Assembly: GCA_002331465.1 (NCBI GenBank) | Contig: DCYM01000070.1 | Coordinates: 1 to 7,572 of the forward strand | Direction of reading: 5' to 3' | DNA: 7,572 bases | Origin: Candidatus Neomicrothrix sp. UBA2110 | GTDB lineage: Bacteria; Actinomycetota; Acidimicrobiia; Acidimicrobiales; Poriferisodalaceae | Shown: positions 6,057 to 7,572 of the stretch, one piece after another | Position numbering within the stretch: position 1 is the first letter of the stretch | How the letters are laid out: every line of letters begins with the position of its first letter | Translations under genes and position numbers: made by a program | Notes under the pieces: generated by a model | The model's database searches: none | Told to the model about the DNA's origin: nothing | What the model saw: only the letters and a program-made list of their open reading frames with translations

Positions 6057-7017
6057 CCGTTTCCTCAAGCCAAGATTGGCCAGGACCGCAACTTCCAGCG
6101 ACAGGGCACCATTTACAAGCGCCACTTGGTCTTCTCTCTGCCTGGGTTTGACCAAGACGAAGCTCGATTAGTCGTCGAATACTTTGAGTTGTGCGACGTA
6201 TCGCAGCGCGTATTAGATCTTCATCTACGGTCTCAACCTGAACCCGTCCGGCATCGACGTAAAAACTTGCCAGCAATGCAGGTGGAACCCCGACGACGAG
6301 AGTTTCCAATAACGCGTAGAAACGCAGGTCGTCGAGGTGGTGCGGCACAGAACGTCCCGTTTTAAGTTCGATGATGACGCGACCAGCTGTTAGCTCTTCA
6401 GGTCTCCCGACTGTCACATCGAATCTTCCTTGAAGCACGATCATTCCCCGATGAAGCGATACTTTCCGGGGTGTCTCGGTAGTTGGCTGCCAACCTCGTT
6501 TTAGTGGGGGAAAAGTGTCGAAAAAAGTTTGAAGGAGAGCAGCCACCTCGCTCCGTATTTCTGCGCGTTCCACGTCGCTTAAGCCCAGAAGAAATTCCGC
6601 TAATCCATCGCCGCGATTCATGATGCTTTTTATTGCCTCGTCAACTAACTCCGATGCAGTGCGCTTGGGTGAAAGGTGTATCGATAGTTCTACACACTTA
6701 TGGAAAATTTGGCCCCTGGTCATCGGAACGCGCCATTCGAAGGCCGCTTCCTCTTGAGCCTCGTAAAGGGCTTCGCAACTGTTCACCGCGTGAAGTTGGC
6801 GTTTTGACACCCACAGCGGTTCTTCTAGAAGGTCAACAAGATCGACGGTCTCTTTTTCAAGTTCGAGCTCAATTTGGGCTCTCAAGGTTGAGGGGTGAGT
6901 GACGCGTTCTTCATTCGGCAGCCGAATCAATTCGAGAGTCGCCAACTGAGCGGGAGTAAGTGATGGGTCTGGGGTGTCCCTAGCCTCTAAGTCCCCACTC
7001 CAGTCCACAGACGCCAC
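6037..7017 (-). CDS. RecB-like PD-(D/E)XK nuclease with four-cysteine iron-sulfur motif
   Basis: A 326-residue protein with the RecB-family nuclease core: His106 in GQIFHKCVEL, Asp200 in LQGRFDVTV, and Glu217-x-Lys219 in VIIELKTG, followed by DDLRFYALLETL (229–240) as the usual helical motif. Four cysteines, Cys81 in NSCEALYE and Cys301, Cys304 and Cys310 in ACKWCPVAGSCG, bracket the domain. This is the arrangement that holds a 4Fe-4S cluster in AddB, AdnAB-type and Cas4 nucleases. A single-strand exonuclease or repair role is expected from the family. There is no helicase or cas gene here to indicate a partner. GTG at 7017 is chosen because GAGGA lies five bases before it. TTG at 7032 would add five residues but has a poorer site. 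Residues 1–65 match nothing I recognise. It converges on the acetyltransferase. Confidence 0.85.
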   Translation of the reverse strand: MASVDWSGDLEARDTPDPSLTPAQLATLELIRLPNEERVTHPSTLRAQIELELEKETVDLVDLLEEPLWVSKRQLHAVNSCEALYEAQEEAAFEWRVPMTRGQIFHKCVELSIHLSPKRTASELVDEAIKSIMNRGDGLAEFLLGLSDVERAEIRSEVAALLQTFFDTFPPLKRGWQPTTETPRKVSLHRGMIVLQGRFDVTVGRPEELTAGRVIIELKTGRSVPHHLDDLRFYALLETLVVGVPPALLASFYVDAGRVQVETVDEDLIRAAIRRTTQSIRRLIELRLGQTQAERRPSGACKWCPVAGSCGPGQSWLEETETRGAW

Positions 7018-7154
7018 GGTAGTCCTCGACAACCAGCTGCGGTCGCCACCAAATGTGTTGGAATCAACTCGCCGCGGCGCAGGCCTGTCGTTACGGAGTT
7101 ATTGATGTCAACGTGGTCGTCTAGTTGTCAGACCCCTAGTGGAAGCTTGACTCA
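7018..7154. promoter_or_regulatory. Divergent intergenic region with a RecA-NDp/PafBC-like promoter candidate (+ strand)
   Basis: This 137-bp gap separates the nuclease start (- strand) from the rightmost gene (+ strand). On the + strand TTGTCAG at 7125–7131 matches the first part of the mycobacterial RecA-NDp element (TTGTCRGTG, eight bases, TANNNT). At the expected distance stands GAAGCT (7142–7147), which keeps the A and final T of the -10 box but not the first T. Transcription would then begin about 7154, at or next to the ATG at 7155. On the - strand a perfect TTGACA occurs at 7111–7106 but no good -10 box follows, so no promoter is claimed for the nuclease. TGTCA occurs twice, 20 bases apart (7106 and 7126). 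All of this is motif reading only. Confidence 0.3.
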
Positions 7155-7240
7155 ATGAATAACGAAACTGATAAAAGGAGAAATACAGCCATCAGCATCA
7201 ATCCAATCCAAGAAAATACTCCGGCGAGCGTTTCCGGCAT
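7136..7240 (-). CDS. Possible 34-residue single-pass membrane microprotein (low confidence)
   Basis: On the - strand an ATG at 7240–7238 opens a 34-residue frame: MPETLAGVFSW, then a continuous hydrophobic segment GLMLMAVFLLLSVSLF, ending IESSFH before the TAG at 7136. One membrane span is predicted. The frame is open further upstream, but that part is antisense to the better-supported domain of the + strand gene and looks like a shadow. The ribosome site is weak (GGGG about a dozen bases before the ATG). In favour, the AT-rich codons here make a sensible membrane helix on this strand and an odd, polar tail on the other. It would lie upstream of the nuclease gene in the same direction, with a 118-bp gap. 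Confidence 0.25.
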   Translation of the reverse strand: MPETLAGVFSWIGLMLMAVFLLLSVSLFIESSFH

Positions 7241-7572
7241 CGAGAATGCCCCGTCGGTCCGTTTCTCGATGTTCGCAAGAGCGATAACCGACGCCGGTAA
7301 GCGCTTAGGGCTCATTGTTCCTAGCTTCCGCAGCCCACCCCATGATGGCGATTTAGACCGAACGTTGCGTCGCCATAGTTCTGGATCGATCGTCGCCGTA
7401 CGCGTCAAAGATCGACCGTTTGGCGCTGTCATTGCAGATCTTGTTGAAGGCGTGATTGTTTGCAACCGGCTGACCGAAAGAGAAGCAGGAGACGTCCGAA
7501 ACGTGTTATGGGACGCCGCAATCCACGTGGAGCAGAAATCCCACTCCCCATCGACTCGTAGACCAACTGCGT
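7155..7572 (+). CDS. Unrecognised protein, N-terminal part (runs off the window)
   Basis: An ATG at 7155 opens a frame with no stop through the last base, giving at least 139 residues. An in-frame TAG at 7137 limits the start upstream, and GGAAG (7141–7145) lies nine bases before the ATG. Residues 1–38 are polar, with rare-looking codons (AGG, AGA, ACA) unlike the neighbouring genes. From Met39 (ATG at 7269) the sequence looks like a folded domain: MFARAITDAGKRLGLIVP, then SFRSPPHDGDLDRTLRRH, SGSIVAVRVKDRPFGAVIAD, and LVEGVIVCNRLTEREA, resembling strands and helices of a small alpha/beta protein. I do not recognise a family. The true start may be 7269 rather than 7155, in which case the first part is non-coding or antisense to a small membrane frame. 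It is divergent from the nuclease. Confidence 0.55.
   Translation, partial: MNNETDKRRNTAISINPIQENTPASVSGIENAPSVRFSMFARAITDAGKRLGLIVPSFRSPPHDGDLDRTLRRHSSGSIVAVRVKDRPFGAVIADLVEGVIVCNRLTEREAGDVRNVLWDAAIHVEQKSHSPSTRRPTA

Noticed and set aside
6033..6365. + strand frame opposite the nuclease C-terminus
   Set aside because: It is antisense to the conserved nuclease region, including the Asp200 to Cys310 segment, and has no family features.
5818..6450. 13-base direct repeat CGATCATTCCCCG at 5818 and 6438
   Set aside because: Two copies only, each inside a different coding gene and read as different peptides. There is no target duplication or other repeat hallmark, so chance is the likely reason.
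7106..7111. Perfect TTGACA box on the - strand upstream of the nuclease
   Set aside because: No acceptable -10 hexamer occurs 16–18 bases downstream, so it is not called as a promoter.
7241..7465. N-terminal extension of the - strand frame above the membrane microprotein
   Set aside because: It is antisense to the part of the right-edge gene that looks most like a folded domain, and its own translation is low-complexity and basic.

Overview
The window reads as a stretch of an actinobacterial chromosome of moderate GC (a little above 50% by eye). The DUF501–Ppx/GppA pair is characteristic of Actinobacteria (Rv1025–Rv1026 in Mycobacterium tuberculosis). GTG starts are frequent and genes are tightly packed. 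The moderate GC and protein style would suit a free-living, possibly aquatic, Acidimicrobiia-like lineage, but that placement is an inference. I see no insertion sequence, CRISPR array, tRNA or rRNA.

Layout. (1) 2–3954, + strand: the distal part of an operon that matures a molybdenum hydroxylase of the aerobic carbon monoxide dehydrogenase type. It holds the end of coxE (VWA protein), coxI (short XdhC N-domain), coxF (XdhC with Rossmann domain), an acyl-CoA dehydrogenase, a MocA-like cytidylyltransferase, and coxG (SRPBCC protein with a C-terminal membrane anchor). The structural genes coxM, coxS and coxL and the ATPase coxD are not in the window, so the substrate of the enzyme cannot be settled here. 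(2) 3974–6014, + strand: a housekeeping run of a DUF501 protein, an exopolyphosphatase of the Ppx/GppA family and a RimJ/RimL-type N-acetyltransferase. It follows coxG by only 19 bp, so transcription probably runs through. (3) About 6030–6056: a GC-rich hairpin between convergent genes. (4) 6037–7017, - strand: a RecB-like PD-(D/E)XK nuclease with four cysteines spaced like an AddB/Cas4 iron-sulfur staple. (5) 7018–7154: a divergent intergenic region with a partial match to the mycobacterial DNA-damage (PafBC, RecA-NDp) promoter on the + strand. (6) 7155 to the window end, + strand: an unrecognised gene that runs off the edge. A tiny transmembrane reading frame lies antisense to its first part.

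How the genes work together. CoxE, CoxI/CoxF and MocA fit assembly and insertion of the molybdopterin-cytosine-dinucleotide cofactor. CoxG fits coupling of the finished enzyme to the membrane and its quinones. The acyl-CoA dehydrogenase is the least expected member. It sits between coxF and mocA and may point to a non-CO substrate or simply be a passenger. DUF501–Ppx is a conserved housekeeping neighbourhood apparently joined to the cox operon in this lineage. Nothing here is clearly a wholly new system. The points most worth a second look are the embedded dehydrogenase with its rearranged catalytic glutamate, the membrane tail of CoxG, the iron-sulfur nuclease and the gene at the right edge.
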